Source of the DNA: Sinorhizobium fredii USDA 257 | GTDB taxonomy: Bacteria; Pseudomonadota; Alphaproteobacteria; Rhizobiales; Rhizobiaceae | Assembly: GCF_000265205.3 (NCBI RefSeq) | Contig: NC_018000.1 | Coordinates: 6,314,001 to 6,378,000, forward strand | Reading direction: 5' to 3' | DNA length: 64,000 bases | Shown: positions 1-8,861 of the stretch, in pieces | Numbering within the stretch: position 1 is the first letter of the stretch | How the letters are laid out: every line of letters starts with the position of its first letter | Made by a program: the position numbers and the translations under genes | The notes under the pieces: model-generated | Told to the model about the DNA's origin: nothing | What the model saw: the letters and a program-made list of their open reading frames with translations, nothing else | Databases searched by the model: none

Positions 1-385
1 CCGGCAGCATCTGCTGCCGGTAGAGCATGCGCGCATCGGCGATCTTGAACGGCTCCGGCACGGTCTCCTCCGTCAGGCCGGACGGCACGGCAAGCCGCGG
101 CTCGCCGTTCGGAAGGTAGCCGAGCAGGACCGCCTCGTCGATCGTCGGTTCGAGACCTGCAAGCTCATAGGGTGCGAACAGCGGGTCGATGATCTTCTCG
201 TCGTGCTTGACGATCAGCTTCGCGCCGGAAAAGGCGAGGAAATGCGCGCCCGGATGTTCGAGCGCCTTCTCGACGCAATCGTCGGCGCGGTGCTCCGATT
301 GCCGATCAAGATGGTTTTCCGCAAAGGCGACGAATGTGCTCGGCTCCGGATGGGGGCTGTGAAGATCGAAGATCGTTTTCGTCAT
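1..385 (-). CDS. nudC: NADH pyrophosphatase NudC, N-terminal part (partial)
   Basis: The frame runs leftwards off the window from an ATG at 385, so about 128 N-terminal residues are visible, beginning MTKTIFDLHSPHPEPS. They resemble the non-catalytic N-terminal region of rhizobial NADH pyrophosphatases, which hydrolyse NAD(H) and NAD-capped RNA 5' ends. The Nudix box that would prove this lies outside the window. The HIT gene ends 2 bases upstream of this ATG, so the two form an operon; a HIT phosphohydrolase next to a Nudix enzyme suits nucleotide clean-up. The assignment rests on N-terminal resemblance and remembered rhizobial gene order. Confidence 0.6.
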   Translation of the reverse strand, partial: MTKTIFDLHSPHPEPSTFVAFAENHLDRQSEHRADDCVEKALEHPGAHFLAFSGAKLIVKHDEKIIDPLFAPYELAGLEPTIDEAVLLGYLPNGEPRLAVPSGLTEETVPEPFKIADARMLYRQQMLP

Positions 386-387
386 GT

Positions 388-834
388 TCAGAGATTTTCC
401 AGTATACGTTCTGCAAATGCCTGATGCTCCCCTTCCGGCCACGGCTCGGCCTTGCCGAAGCCCCAGACCGGACCCGGCCAGTTCGGATCGCCCTGGCGGC
501 GGGCAATGACATGTACATGAAGCTGCCGGACGACGTTGCCGAGCGCGCCGATGTTGATCTTCTCCGCTCCGGCGACCTTCTTCAGCGCGGTCGCCACCAT
601 GTTGGTCTCGAAGGTCAGCATCGCCTGATCGAGCGGCGACAGGTGGAAGACCTCGGAGACGTCGGCCCGCTGCGGAATGAGGATCAGCCACGGCCAGCGG
701 CGGTCGTTCATCAGGCGCATCTGGCAGAGGCCGATCGGGGCGATCGGGATGCCATCGCGCTGAAGGCGCTCGTCGAGCGTGAAACCGGTCAAGAAAATCT
801 CCTCGGGACCAAGCGGATTCGCCTTGTATTGCAT
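388..834 (-). CDS. HIT family nucleotide-binding protein
   Basis: This 148-residue protein has the histidine-triad signature near residue 105, reading RQLHVHVIARR. HIT proteins hydrolyse or transfer nucleotidyl groups (AMP-lysine, Ap4A and similar). Compared with HINT1, where the motif is H-x-H-x-H, the first His is Gln here, while the catalytic middle His and the last His are kept. A WPWLILIP strand lies near residue 50, as in related proteins. The gene is translated just ahead of the nudC-like gene with a 2-base gap. Upstream of the ATG at 834 no strong ribosome-binding site is seen, so the start is only fairly sure. The true substrate cannot be read from sequence. Confidence 0.85.
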   Translation of the reverse strand: MQYKANPLGPEEIFLTGFTLDERLQRDGIPIAPIGLCQMRLMNDRRWPWLILIPQRADVSEVFHLSPLDQAMLTFETNMVATALKKVAGAEKINIGALGNVVRQLHVHVIARRQGDPNWPGPVWGFGKAEPWPEGEHQAFAERILENL

Positions 835-862
835 ATCGATAGCAGTTTTTTGGCGGCTTGGC

Positions 863-891
863 TTGCATTTGCTTCAGATATTGCCGATATG
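863..891 (+). promoter_or_regulatory. Probable sigma-70-type promoter of the SRP RNA gene
   Basis: A TTGCAT -35 box (863-868), a 17-base spacer and a GATATG -10 box (886-891) place the transcription start at about 896-898. That is where the paired 5' arm of the SRP RNA begins. The match between predicted start and RNA fold is the main support. Confidence 0.5.
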
Positions 892-895
892 GAAG

Positions 896-997
896 CCGGG
901 AGGTTGGTGGTGGACGAGCCACTCGCCAACCGGGTCAGGTCCGGAAGGAAGCAGCCCTAACGAGCCCCGGCACGGGTCATCGTGCCAGCCTCCCACC
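896..997 (+). ncRNA. ffs: Signal recognition particle RNA (4.5S, bacterial small type)
   Basis: The invariant SRP domain IV core is present at about 933-956 (GGTCAGGTCCGGAAGGAAGC). The ends pair: 898-907 is complementary to 985-994 with one G-U pair, closing a single long hairpin of about 100 nt, the usual size of bacterial 4.5S RNA. With Ffh the RNA forms the particle that targets nascent membrane proteins to FtsY and SecYEG. It sits just upstream of dnaX on the same strand, an order also known in other bacteria. The exact 3' end is uncertain. Confidence 0.93.
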
Positions 998-1041
998 TTC
1001 TCCGTCCTGTCGGGACAAGAGTTCGAACAGCGGCAGGGTCG

Positions 1042-2919
1042 ATGAGCGACGAAGCGCCCATTTCATCCCCAGTTTCACCCGTCGAGAAACCGGCCGCCTA
1101 CCGCGTTCTGGCGCGCAAATACCGCCCCAAGGATTTCTCCGATCTGATGGTCGGCCAGGAGCCGATGGTGCGCACGCTCACCAACGCTTTCGAGACCGGC
1201 CGCATCGCCCAGGCCTATATGCTGACCGGCGTGCGCGGCGTCGGCAAGACGACGACGGCGCGCATCCTGGCGCGGGCGCTGAACTACAAGACCGCCGAGA
1301 TCGACAAGCCGACCATCGACCTGCGCGTGCCGGGCGAGCATTGCCAGGCGATCATGGACGGCCGGCATGTCGACGTTATCGAGATGGACGCCGCCTCCCA
1401 CACCGGCATCGATGACATCCGCGAGATCATCGAGCAGGTGCGCTACAGGCCTGTTTCGGCGCGCTACAAGGTCTACATCATCGATGAAGTGCACATGCTC
1501 TCGACCCAGGCCTTCAACGGCCTGCTGAAGACGCTCGAGGAGCCGCCTGAGCATGTGAAGTTCATCTTCGCCACCACCGAGATCCGCAAGGTTCCGATCA
1601 CCGTCCTGTCGCGCTGCCAGCGCTTCGACTTGAGGCGCATCAGCGCCTCCGATCTGGTCGGGCTGTTCTCCATCATCCTGAGCAAGGAGGCCGTTCCCTT
1701 CGAGCCGGAAGCGCTTGCCATGGTGGCGCGCGCCGCGGAAGGGTCGGCACGCGACGGCCTGTCGCTGCTCGACCAGGCGATCGCCCATGGCGGCGGCTCG
1801 GTCGAGATGGAAACGGTGCGTTCGATGCTCGGTCTCGCCGACCGGGCCCGCATCGTCGACCTCTTCGAGCATGTCATCAAGGGCGACGCGGCGGCAGCCC
1901 TCGGCGAATTCGCCGCCCAATACGAAGCTGGCGCCAATCCGACCGTTGTCTTGACCGACCTCGCCGATTTCACCCATCTGGTGACGCGCATGAAATATGT
2001 GCCCGAGGCGGCCAATGATCAGTCCTTGAGCGAGATCGAGCGCCGGCGCGGCGCCGAATTCGCCGGCAGTGTTGCGGTCACCACCCTGTCGCGCATCTGG
2101 CAGATGCTCCTCAAGGGCATTCCCGAGGCGGAAAGCTCGGCGCGGCCGGCGGGGGCCGCCGAGATGGTGCTGATCAGGCTCGCCCATGCCGCCCACCTTC
2201 CTTCGCCGGAAGACGCCGCGCGGCGCCTTATGGAGCTTTCGGGCGGCGAGCCTGCCGACGGGCGCCCGGCGCCGGCCCGCAGTGGCGGCAGTCCCCAATT
2301 CCAGGCCGGCCAGCCGGTTCAGGCCCGCTCCATCGAGGCAGCGCCTGTCCAGCGCCCGTCCGGGAACGGCGCGACCATGCTGCGCGCCGTTCCAGACGTT
2401 GCGGCCCAACCCGTCGGCGTTGGGCGCATCGAGGACGGACCGGCACCGGCAGCTGCCGCCAAGGCGGAGCCAAAGGTCCCAGTCAATTCGGTGAGCGACA
2501 TCGCCGATCTCTGTGCGAAGAATCGTGACATCAAGTTGAAGACCTTGGTGCGCGGTTTCCTGCGGCTCGTGCATATCGAGCCCGGCAGGCTCGACGTCAA
2601 TCTTCCCGACGATGCGCCGAAGACGCTGCTCAATGAACTGGCCGTCAAGCTCAAGGAATGGACCGGCATCCACTGGGTCGTCAGCTACAGCCGCGAGCCG
2701 GGCGAGCCGACGCTTGTCGAGGCCGAACAGCGGGCCCAGGAACAGCGCGTCAACGACGCCCGCCAGGATCCGGACGTCGCAGCGATCCTGGCGCGCTTTC
2801 CGGGTGCGAGAATTACCGACGTGCGCATTCGCGCCGCGGCGGAGGAGATCGAAAACCTCGCTCCGGCTGCGGCCGAATCCGAAGACGGCGATATCGTCCC
2901 CGGCGACGACATCGAGTAA
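1042..2919 (+). CDS. dnaX: DNA polymerase III subunit gamma/tau
   Basis: DnaX is the ATPase motor of the clamp loader, which opens the beta sliding clamp and tethers the polymerase cores. The 625-residue product shows Walker [12 protein letters not shown] near residue 63, the DEVHMLS Walker B box near 148 and the sensor region [10 protein letters not shown], followed by clamp-loader collar helices, a Pro/Ala-rich linker and a C-terminal tau-like domain. The ATG at 1042 is preferred over an upstream in-frame start that would lie inside the SRP RNA. The zinc knuckle between Walker A and the EMDAAS motif is nearly lost: only one Cys remains. No A-rich slippery site for making a short gamma form was found. 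It is followed by ybaB and, further on, recR. Confidence 0.97.
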   Translation: MSDEAPISSPVSPVEKPAAYRVLARKYRPKDFSDLMVGQEPMVRTLTNAFETGRIAQAYMLTGVRGVGKTTTARILARALNYKTAEIDKPTIDLRVPGEHCQAIMDGRHVDVIEMDAASHTGIDDIREIIEQVRYRPVSARYKVYIIDEVHMLSTQAFNGLLKTLEEPPEHVKFIFATTEIRKVPITVLSRCQRFDLRRISASDLVGLFSIILSKEAVPFEPEALAMVARAAEGSARDGLSLLDQAIAHGGGSVEMETVRSMLGLADRARIVDLFEHVIKGDAAAALGEFAAQYEAGANPTVVLTDLADFTHLVTRMKYVPEAANDQSLSEIERRRGAEFAGSVAVTTLSRIWQMLLKGIPEAESSARPAGAAEMVLIRLAHAAHLPSPEDAARRLMELSGGEPADGRPAPARSGGSPQFQAGQPVQARSIEAAPVQRPSGNGATMLRAVPDVAAQPVGVGRIEDGPAPAAAAKAEPKVPVNSVSDIADLCAKNRDIKLKTLVRGFLRLVHIEPGRLDVNLPDDAPKTLLNELAVKLKEWTGIHWVVSYSREPGEPTLVEAEQRAQEQRVNDARQDPDVAAILARFPGARITDVRIRAAAEEIENLAPAAAESEDGDIVPGDDIE

Positions 2920-2980
2920 CGCTCAGCGTGGAAGCAGCGCTTTGAATTCAGGCAGTCATACCAAAGGACAGGAGACGACG

Positions 2981-3304
2981 ATGCGCGACATCATCGGCAT
3001 GATGGGCAAGGTCAAGGAAATGCAGGCCAAGATGGAGAAGCTGCAGGCGGAGATCGCCGCACTCGAAGTCGACGGCATGTCCGGCGGCGGCCTCGTCACC
3101 GTCCGGCTCGACGGCAAGGGCCACATGAAGAGCCTGAAGATCGACCCGTCGCTCTTCAAGGAGGACGATGTCGAGATCCTCGAAGACCTGATCGTCGCCG
3201 CCCACAAGGAGGCCAAGGACAAGGCCGAGGCCATGCAGGCGGAAAAGACCCGCGAACTGACCGCCGGCCTGCCGATCCCGCCGGGCATGAAGCTGCCGTT
3301 CTGA
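2981..3304 (+). CDS. YbaB/EbfC family nucleoid-associated protein
   Basis: This 107-residue protein begins [20 protein letters not shown], the helical arm typical of YbaB/EbfC proteins, which dimerise into tweezers and bind DNA. The core [21 protein letters not shown] and the C-terminal [10 protein letters not shown] tail fit the family, which is normally 100-110 residues. The ATG at 2981 follows AGGAGACG and gives the family length; the longer upstream reading has no support. The dnaX-ybaB-recR cluster is widely conserved; here a LysE-type gene separates ybaB from recR. A role in chromosome organisation is known for the family; any link to the clamp loader is inferred from position only. Confidence 0.94.
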   Translation: MRDIIGMMGKVKEMQAKMEKLQAEIAALEVDGMSGGGLVTVRLDGKGHMKSLKIDPSLFKEDDVEILEDLIVAAHKEAKDKAEAMQAEKTRELTAGLPIPPGMKLPF

Positions 3305-3393
3305 TCGGCCTCTGGAGCGCTTGAACCGGCTCCTGCTGGCGAGAACGCAAATCGTGCTACTTTGCAGCTCAGCTTATTGGGGAGGAGAATGCC

Positions 3394-4005
3394 ATGTCGC
3401 TTGCGTCGCTGCTCGTCTTTGCCGGCGCGCTGTTGATTGCTGCCGGTTCGCCGGGACCGAGCATCGCCGCGCTCGTCGCCCGCGTACTCGCCAAGGGCGC
3501 GCGCGATGTGCTTCCCTTCCTGGCGGCCATGTGGGTCGGCGAGGCGATCTGGCTCTCCTTCGCCGTTGCCGGCTTGGCGGCGATCGCCGAGACCTTTCAT
3601 TGGATGTTCGTCGCCATCAAATGGGCGGGCGTTCTCTATCTTCTCTTCCTGGCCTGGAAGATGTGGTCGGCCGAACCGGCATTGCCGAGCGACAGCCTGC
3701 CGGAAGCAAGATCGGCATCGAAGATGTTTCTTGCCGGCCTGACGATTACGCTCGGCAATCCCAAGATCATGATGTTCTACGTGGCACTGCTGCCGTCGAT
3801 CGTCGATCTCGGCTCGGTGACCTTCCTTGGCTGGACGGAACTTGTCGCCACCATGGTCGTGGTGCTCGTCGTCATCGATCTCGCCTGGGTGATGATGGCG
3901 GCCAAGGCGCGCCAGTTCCTGAAGAGCCGCCGCGCGGTCCGGATCGTCAACCGCGCCAGTGCGGGCACGATGGCTGGCGCGGCCGTCGCAATCGCCACGC
4001 GGTGA
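3394..4005 (+). CDS. LysE/RhtB family amino-acid exporter
   Basis: The product is a 203-residue inner-membrane protein with about six hydrophobic segments. It has the family N-terminal pattern GSPGPSIAALVARVLAKGA, the central loop, and the LGNPKIMMFYVALLPS segment that begins the second half. LysE/RhtB proteins export amino acids such as lysine, threonine or homoserine lactone-like compounds using the proton gradient; the substrate cannot be told from sequence. A strong ribosome-binding site (GGAGGAG, 3381-3387) sets the ATG at 3394. It interrupts an otherwise usual ybaB-recR pair, so it may be a later insertion in this lineage. Confidence 0.9.
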   Translation: MSLASLLVFAGALLIAAGSPGPSIAALVARVLAKGARDVLPFLAAMWVGEAIWLSFAVAGLAAIAETFHWMFVAIKWAGVLYLLFLAWKMWSAEPALPSDSLPEARSASKMFLAGLTITLGNPKIMMFYVALLPSIVDLGSVTFLGWTELVATMVVVLVVIDLAWVMMAAKARQFLKSRRAVRIVNRASAGTMAGAAVAIATR

Positions 4006-4055
4006 TCGCCGTCAAACCGATTCCGTTTGTCGGTGAGATGCGCTAAAAGCCGGCC

Positions 4056-4661
4056 ATGGCAAAGCGAGTCACCGGTCCCGAAATCGAAAAGCTCATCCAG
4101 CTCCTGGCGAAGGTGCCGGGCCTTGGGCCCCGTTCCGCGCGGCGCGCGGCGCTGCATCTCGTCAAGAAGAAGGAGCAGTTGCTCGGGCCGCTTGCCGAGG
4201 CGATGGGCGAGGCGCACCGCAAGGTCAAGATCTGCTCCTGCTGCGGCAATGTCGATACGATCGATCCCTGCACCGTCTGCACCGACGAGCGGCGCGATCA
4301 GTCGGTGATCATCGTCGTCGAGGACGTCGCCGATCTGTGGGCCCTGGAGCGCGCCGCGGCGCTGAATGCCGCCTACCACGTGCTCGGCGGCACGCTGTCG
4401 CCGCTCGACGGCATCGGCCCGGACGACCTGAACATCAAGGGCCTGGTGGATCGCGTCGCCAAGGGCGGGGTGCGCGAGCTGGTCATCGCGGTCAACGCGA
4501 CCGTCGAAGGCCAGACGACCGCCCACTACATCACCGACCAGCTCGAAGGCATGGAAGTGAAGATCACCCGCCTCGCCCATGGCGTTCCGGTCGGCGGCGA
4601 GCTCGACTATCTCGACGAAGGCACGCTGACGGCCGCGCTTAGGGCGCGTACGACAATCTGA
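4056..4661 (+). CDS. recR: Recombination mediator protein RecR
   Basis: RecR works with RecF and RecO to load RecA on gapped DNA. All family parts are present in the 201 residues: a helix-hairpin-helix ([14 protein letters not shown], about 19-33), a zinc finger with C60-x2-C63 and C72-x2-C75, a Toprim domain starting [14 protein letters not shown] near 85, and the C-terminal Walker-like [17 protein letters not shown] segment ([20 protein letters not shown]). The length is normal. The stop is 4 bases before the next ATG, so recR and the transglycosylase gene are probably co-transcribed. Confidence 0.97.
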   Translation: MAKRVTGPEIEKLIQLLAKVPGLGPRSARRAALHLVKKKEQLLGPLAEAMGEAHRKVKICSCCGNVDTIDPCTVCTDERRDQSVIIVVEDVADLWALERAAALNAAYHVLGGTLSPLDGIGPDDLNIKGLVDRVAKGGVRELVIAVNATVEGQTTAHYITDQLEGMEVKITRLAHGVPVGGELDYLDEGTLTAALRARTTI

Positions 4662-4665
4662 AGGG

Positions 4666-5964
4666 ATGCCGATGCGTTTGAAGTCTCGTGTTGCCTCGTG
4701 GTTTACCGGTCTTTGTGCGGGGGTGCGCCGCGCGTGCCTGCTCGCAACAGTCACCGCGCTCCTCGCTCTGCACCTTCCCGCTCACGCCGCCACCAAGGCC
4801 GGCGTGGAAACGCAATTCCGGCAATGGCTGCAGAATGATCTCTGGCCGGAGGCGAGACAGGCCGGCATTTCTGCCGCGGCCTTCAAGGCGGCCTTTGCGG
4901 ATGTGAAGCTCGATTGGGACCTGCCCGACCTGGCGCCGCCCGGCTTCCCGAAGGCGAAGGAGCGCAAGCAGAGCCAGGCCGAGTTTTCCTCGCCCGGGTC
5001 CTATTTCTCCGAAAGGCGGCTGCAGGGGCTGGCGGCGACGGGCCGGAGCCTCGCCTCCGCTCATCAATCGACGCTGAAGCGGATCGAGCGGACCTACGGC
5101 GTTCCGGGGCCGGTCGTGCTTGCCATCTGGGGACGGGAGTCCGGCTTCGGCCGGGCGAAGATCCCACATCCGATCATGGACGTGCTGGCGACCAAGGCCT
5201 TCATGTCGACGCGGCCGGAGCTGTTCCGGCGCGAACTGATCGCCGCCCTCACCATCCTGCAGAGCGACGACGTCAAGGAAAGTGAAATGCGCGGCTCCTG
5301 GGCGGGCGCCATGGGCCAGCCGCAATTCCTGCCCTCGAGCTTCCTGAAATATGCGGTGGACTTCGATGGCGATGGACGCCGCGACATCTGGAATTCGGTG
5401 CCCGACAGCCTTGCCTCGATCGCCAATTATCTTTCTAAGAAAGGCTGGCAGGGCGGCCGTGACTGGGGCTTCGAAGTGTCGATCCCGGGCGGCGTTTCCT
5501 GCGCCCAGGAGGGACCGGATCTGGCGCGGCCGATCGCCGATTGGGCTAGCATGGGGATCACCCGCATCTCGGGCAAGGCCTTTCCACCCGCCGAACGATC
5601 CGCTTCGGGCATGATGCTGGTGCCGGCCGGCACGCATGGGCCAGGCTTCGTGGTCACGCCTAATTTCTACGTGATCAAGGAATACAACAATTCCGACCTT
5701 TACGCGCTGTTCATCGGCAACCTTGCCGACCGCATCGCCTCGGGCGGCGGCGCCTTTCGCGGCGAATGGGGCGATGTCGGCAAGATGCTGCGTTCAGACG
5801 TGCTCGGCATGCAGAAGGCACTGGTCGCGACCGGCTACGATGTCGGCAAGGTCGACGGCTTGCCGGGCTACAAGACCCGCCGCTCGCTCGGCGACTGGCA
5901 GGCGAAGAACGGCCTAAAGCCGACCTGCTTTCCCGATCCGTCGCTGAAGGCGAAGCTGCGCTGA
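4666..5964 (+). CDS. Lytic murein transglycosylase, MltB/SLT_2 type, with peptidoglycan-binding domain
   Basis: The protein is 432 residues with a hydrophobic N-terminal export signal ending near PAHAATKAG. The central domain has the catalytic Glu in AIWGRESGFGRAK (E158), the MGQPQFLPSSFLKYAVD motif typical of MltB-type enzymes, and DFDGDGRRDIW, a calcium-loop-like feature. The C-terminal 65 residues form a PG_binding_1 domain (MQKALVATGYDVGKVDGLPG). Such enzymes cleave glycan strands to 1,6-anhydro-muropeptides during wall remodelling. An alternative start 6 bases downstream is possible. The gene is translationally close to recR but the functions are unrelated. Confidence 0.93.
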   Translation: MPMRLKSRVASWFTGLCAGVRRACLLATVTALLALHLPAHAATKAGVETQFRQWLQNDLWPEARQAGISAAAFKAAFADVKLDWDLPDLAPPGFPKAKERKQSQAEFSSPGSYFSERRLQGLAATGRSLASAHQSTLKRIERTYGVPGPVVLAIWGRESGFGRAKIPHPIMDVLATKAFMSTRPELFRRELIAALTILQSDDVKESEMRGSWAGAMGQPQFLPSSFLKYAVDFDGDGRRDIWNSVPDSLASIANYLSKKGWQGGRDWGFEVSIPGGVSCAQEGPDLARPIADWASMGITRISGKAFPPAERSASGMMLVPAGTHGPGFVVTPNFYVIKEYNNSDLYALFIGNLADRIASGGGAFRGEWGDVGKMLRSDVLGMQKALVATGYDVGKVDGLPGYKTRRSLGDWQAKNGLKPTCFPDPSLKAKLR

Positions 5965-6032
5965 CTTCGGAAGGCGGAAGGTGGAGAGTAGCTCGCTGAG
6001 CAAAAGCCATCGACATTGCGGCTATCGTCCTG

Positions 6033-7271
6033 TTACTTGGGATGTGGTTTCACGACGGTTCTTACCTTCGCCACAGCTTCGAGCGTGCGATGGACCGGGC
6101 ACTTGCCCGCAATTTCGGCAATCTTCTCGCGAAGGTCTTCGGAGACCTCGCCATAAACGGTAATGACGCGCTCGAAGCGGTCGATCCGGGTGCCGCCGCT
6201 GCGTTCCGATTCGGTGCACTCCTCGCAATCCTTGGCATGGATCCTCGCGTGTGAGACGTCAACGCCGATGCGCCCGAGCGTCAGCTTCTTGTGATCGGCA
6301 TACAGCCGCAGCGTCATCGAGGTGCAGGCGCCAAGTGCGATCGACAGGAAGTCATAGGGTGACGGTCCGGAATCGAGCCCGCCCATGTTTTCGGGTTCAT
6401 CCGCGAAAAGCCGATGGCCGCCAGCCTGAACCGCGTTCTGAAACTTGCCTTCACCCGTTTCCATGATGCGGACGTGTTCGATCGGCGCCGTCCCCTGCGG
6501 CGCGTCGGCGGCGAGATAACGCGTCAACCATCCCGAAATGATCCGCCCTGCGAAGGCTGCGTCCTCAGGGTCAGTAAGCAGGTGGTCGGCCTTGTCGAGC
6601 GAAACAAAGCTTTTGGGATGTTTGGCTGCGTGGAAGATTTCAGTGGCATTCTCGATTCCGACCGTCTGGTCCAGCGGCGCGTGAAGGATGAGGAGCGGCT
6701 TTTTCAGGCTCGCAACCGCGTCTTTGATGCGCTGTAAGCGCGCGTCCTCGACAAAGTGTCTCCTCACAAGGAACCTCCGTCCGGCAAGATCGACTTCGGC
6801 GGCACCGCTCGTTTCGATCTCCTCAAGGCTTGTTCCGAAGTTGTTCAACACATGGCCCACATCGGCCGGCGCGCCGATCGTGGCGACGGCGCGCACTTCA
6901 GGAATGTCCTTCGCGACGTCCAGGACCGCTGCGCCGCCGAGCGAGTGGCCGATCAGCAACGACGGTGCCTGATAGTGTTGACGGAGATAATCGGCCGCCG
7001 AAATCAGGTCGGCGACATTGGACGAGAAATTCGTCGAGGCGAATTCGCCTTCACTCGACCCTAGCCCCGTGAAATCAAAACGCAGGACAGCGATACCCTC
7101 GCGTGCAAGCTCCGCTGCAATGCGGCGCGCTGCCGCCAGATCCTTGGAACAGGTGAAGCAATGGGCAAAGAGTGCGTAGGCGCGTAAAGGCCCGTTTGGT
7201 AGGTCGAGTCGGGCTGCCAGGGTTGCGCCGGAATGGCCGGCGAATTGAAGCCGTTGCGTATTGAAAGCCAT
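6033..7271 (-). CDS. Bifunctional alpha/beta hydrolase / OsmC family protein
   Basis: This 412-residue fusion has two halves. Residues 1-260 form an alpha/beta hydrolase with nucleophile S110 in GHSLGG and likely triad partners D201 and H230. Residues 270-412 form an OsmC domain with the two peroxidatic cysteines in LGACTSMTLR (C316) and AGKCPVHRTLE (C391). OsmC proteins reduce organic hydroperoxides at the expense of thiols; the hydrolase may free acyl or ester substrates. The ATG at 7271 is chosen because GGAGCG precedes it and homologous sequence begins there. It stands before msrB-msrA on the same strand, which fits an oxidative-damage role. Confidence 0.93.
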   Translation of the reverse strand: MAFNTQRLQFAGHSGATLAARLDLPNGPLRAYALFAHCFTCSKDLAAARRIAAELAREGIAVLRFDFTGLGSSEGEFASTNFSSNVADLISAADYLRQHYQAPSLLIGHSLGGAAVLDVAKDIPEVRAVATIGAPADVGHVLNNFGTSLEEIETSGAAEVDLAGRRFLVRRHFVEDARLQRIKDAVASLKKPLLILHAPLDQTVGIENATEIFHAAKHPKSFVSLDKADHLLTDPEDAAFAGRIISGWLTRYLAADAPQGTAPIEHVRIMETGEGKFQNAVQAGGHRLFADEPENMGGLDSGPSPYDFLSIALGACTSMTLRLYADHKKLTLGRIGVDVSHARIHAKDCEECTESERSGGTRIDRFERVITVYGEVSEDLREKIAEIAGKCPVHRTLEAVAKVRTVVKPHPK

Positions 7272-7424
7272 CGGACGCTCCTTCGCTATCAGGAATGATA
7301 TTCTACATCGGCAATGGCGACCAACGAGCGCGGGGATGTTCCTTCCGTCCGCCCAGCGTCTCCGCCGGGCGGTTCGCAATTACTGGGGCGCGCCGGAATT
7401 CCGCGGCCCGAGACAGTTGACCGG

Positions 7425-7931
7425 CTATTCGGCCGCCGACCGCCGGGGCAGCACCCAGTTGGAGCGCGGGAAATGGCAGGTGTAGCCGTTGGGGTAGCGC
7501 TCCAGGTAATCCTGGTGTTCCGGCTCCGCTTGCCAGAAGTCCCCCACCGGCTCGACTTCGGTTACCACCTTGCCCGGCCACAGGCCCGAAGCGTCGACGT
7601 CTGCGATGGTGTCCTCGGCTATCCGCTTCTGCTCGTCGTCGACATAGTAGATCGCCGACCGGTAGGAACTGCCAATGTCGTTGCCCTGTCGGTTTCTCGT
7701 GGTCGGATCGTGGACCTGGAAGAAGAACTCCAGAATCCGCCTGTAGCTGATCGTCTCGGGATCGAAGACGATTTCGATGCTCTCCGCATGGGTACCGTGA
7801 TTGCGGTAGGTCGCGTTCGGCACATCGCCGCCGGTGTAGCCTACGCGGGTCGAAACGACCCCGGGGAGCTTGCGGATCAAGTCCTGCATCCCCCAGAAGC
7901 AGCCACCAGCCAAAACAGCTCTCTCGGTCAT
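7425..7931 (-). CDS. msrA: Peptide-methionine (S)-S-oxide reductase MsrA
   Basis: MsrA reduces the S epimer of methionine sulfoxide in proteins. The catalytic motif GGCFWG places the sulfenate-forming Cys at residue 11. [14 protein letters not shown] and the [19 protein letters not shown] segment are family hallmarks. A second Cys (C152, in [11 protein letters not shown]) could act as resolving residue. There is no signal peptide, so the 168-residue enzyme is cytoplasmic. The ATG lies 1 base after the msrB stop, so both are made from one message. Confidence 0.97.
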   Translation of the reverse strand: MTERAVLAGGCFWGMQDLIRKLPGVVSTRVGYTGGDVPNATYRNHGTHAESIEIVFDPETISYRRILEFFFQVHDPTTRNRQGNDIGSSYRSAIYYVDDEQKRIAEDTIADVDASGLWPGKVVTEVEPVGDFWQAEPEHQDYLERYPNGYTCHFPRSNWVLPRRSAAE

Positions 7932-7932
7932 T

Positions 7933-8376
7933 TTAGATATCCTCTACCTGGTTGATATACGCTCCGTAGCCCTCGACCTCCATTTCGTCGCGCGGAATGA
8001 AGCGCAGTGCCGCGGAATTGATGCAGTAACGTAAGCCGCCCCGATCCTGAGGGCCGTCGGGAAATACATGGCCAAGGTGACTGTCGCCATGCGCGGAGCG
8101 CACCTCGGTGCGGATCATACCATGCGAGTCGTCCCGCAATTCGTTGATGTTTGCCGGTACGATCGGCTTGGTGAAGCTCGGCCAGCCGCAGCCGGAATCG
8201 AACTTGTCGGCCGAGGCGAACAGCGGTTCGCCGGAAACGACGTCGACATAGATCCCCGGGCTTTTGTTGTCATGATACTCCCCTGTGAAGGGGCGTTCGG
8301 TGCCGTTCTGCTGTGTCACCCGATACTGCTCGGGCGTAAGCTTCCTGACCGCTTCGTCAGTCTTTGCGTAGGTCAT
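7933..8376 (-). CDS. msrB: Peptide-methionine (R)-S-oxide reductase MsrB
   Basis: MsrB reduces the R epimer of methionine sulfoxide, complementing MsrA. The 147-residue product has the catalytic Cys in [12 protein letters not shown] (C118) and the usual resolving Cys in SGCGWPSF (C63), plus the [15 protein letters not shown] active-site loop. The two CxxC zinc pairs found in E. coli MsrB are absent, so this is a zinc-free type. The ATG at 8376 is used because GGAGATAG precedes it; an in-frame extension to 8445 has no ribosome-binding site. It is the first gene of a two-gene msrB-msrA operon. Confidence 0.96.
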   Translation of the reverse strand: MTYAKTDEAVRKLTPEQYRVTQQNGTERPFTGEYHDNKSPGIYVDVVSGEPLFASADKFDSGCGWPSFTKPIVPANINELRDDSHGMIRTEVRSAHGDSHLGHVFPDGPQDRGGLRYCINSAALRFIPRDEMEVEGYGAYINQVEDI

Positions 8377-8861
8377 TGTCCTATCTCCGTTCAAGTCCGA
8401 CAACGTTGGCCGATTTGCACGGGCGGCGTCTTCCATGGCGGGCAATGCGTCCGGCCTCCTTCCACAGGAGCGGCCGTGGCGCGGAGCCGAGTCGCTCCTT
8501 CGCCCGGCTGTTGGATGTCCCGCTCAGGCGGGTATGATAGTAAACTGCTTCCTCACCCGCCGACACCAGCGCGTCTTTGCGCCGGCACGCCCTGCGGCGG
8601 ACGTTACTGTCCTCGACGTCGTCGAAGCTGTCGATGGGCGTAAGGCACTTTTCGACTGTAAGGAGATCCGTGCTCAATGCGCGCTTTTCGCAGGCCGCAG
8701 CCGTCCTGGGCGGTGGACGGCGTCTGTTCGATCCAGGCGCGTCCATGCCATCGGTGCGCGCCAAATCGAGATCACGAACATTCAAGCTGAGCACTGCCTG
8801 AGTTCGAGAATAATCCGGCGATCCATGTGTTTGGACACGCCCCCATCTAGGAGAGTGACCA
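8377..8861. other. Intergenic region between msrB and the PfpI-like gene, no clear gene
   Basis: These 485 bases hold the divergent promoters of msrBA and the DJ-1/PfpI-like gene. A minus-strand frame across most of the region encodes a basic, low-complexity product with no recognisable fold or good ribosome-binding site. No RNA gene or repeat was recognised. A decayed gene is possible but unproven. Confidence 0.5.

Noticed and set aside
1042..2919. Programmed frameshift in dnaX to make gamma
   Set aside because: No A-rich slippery sequence with downstream hairpin was found in the linker region.
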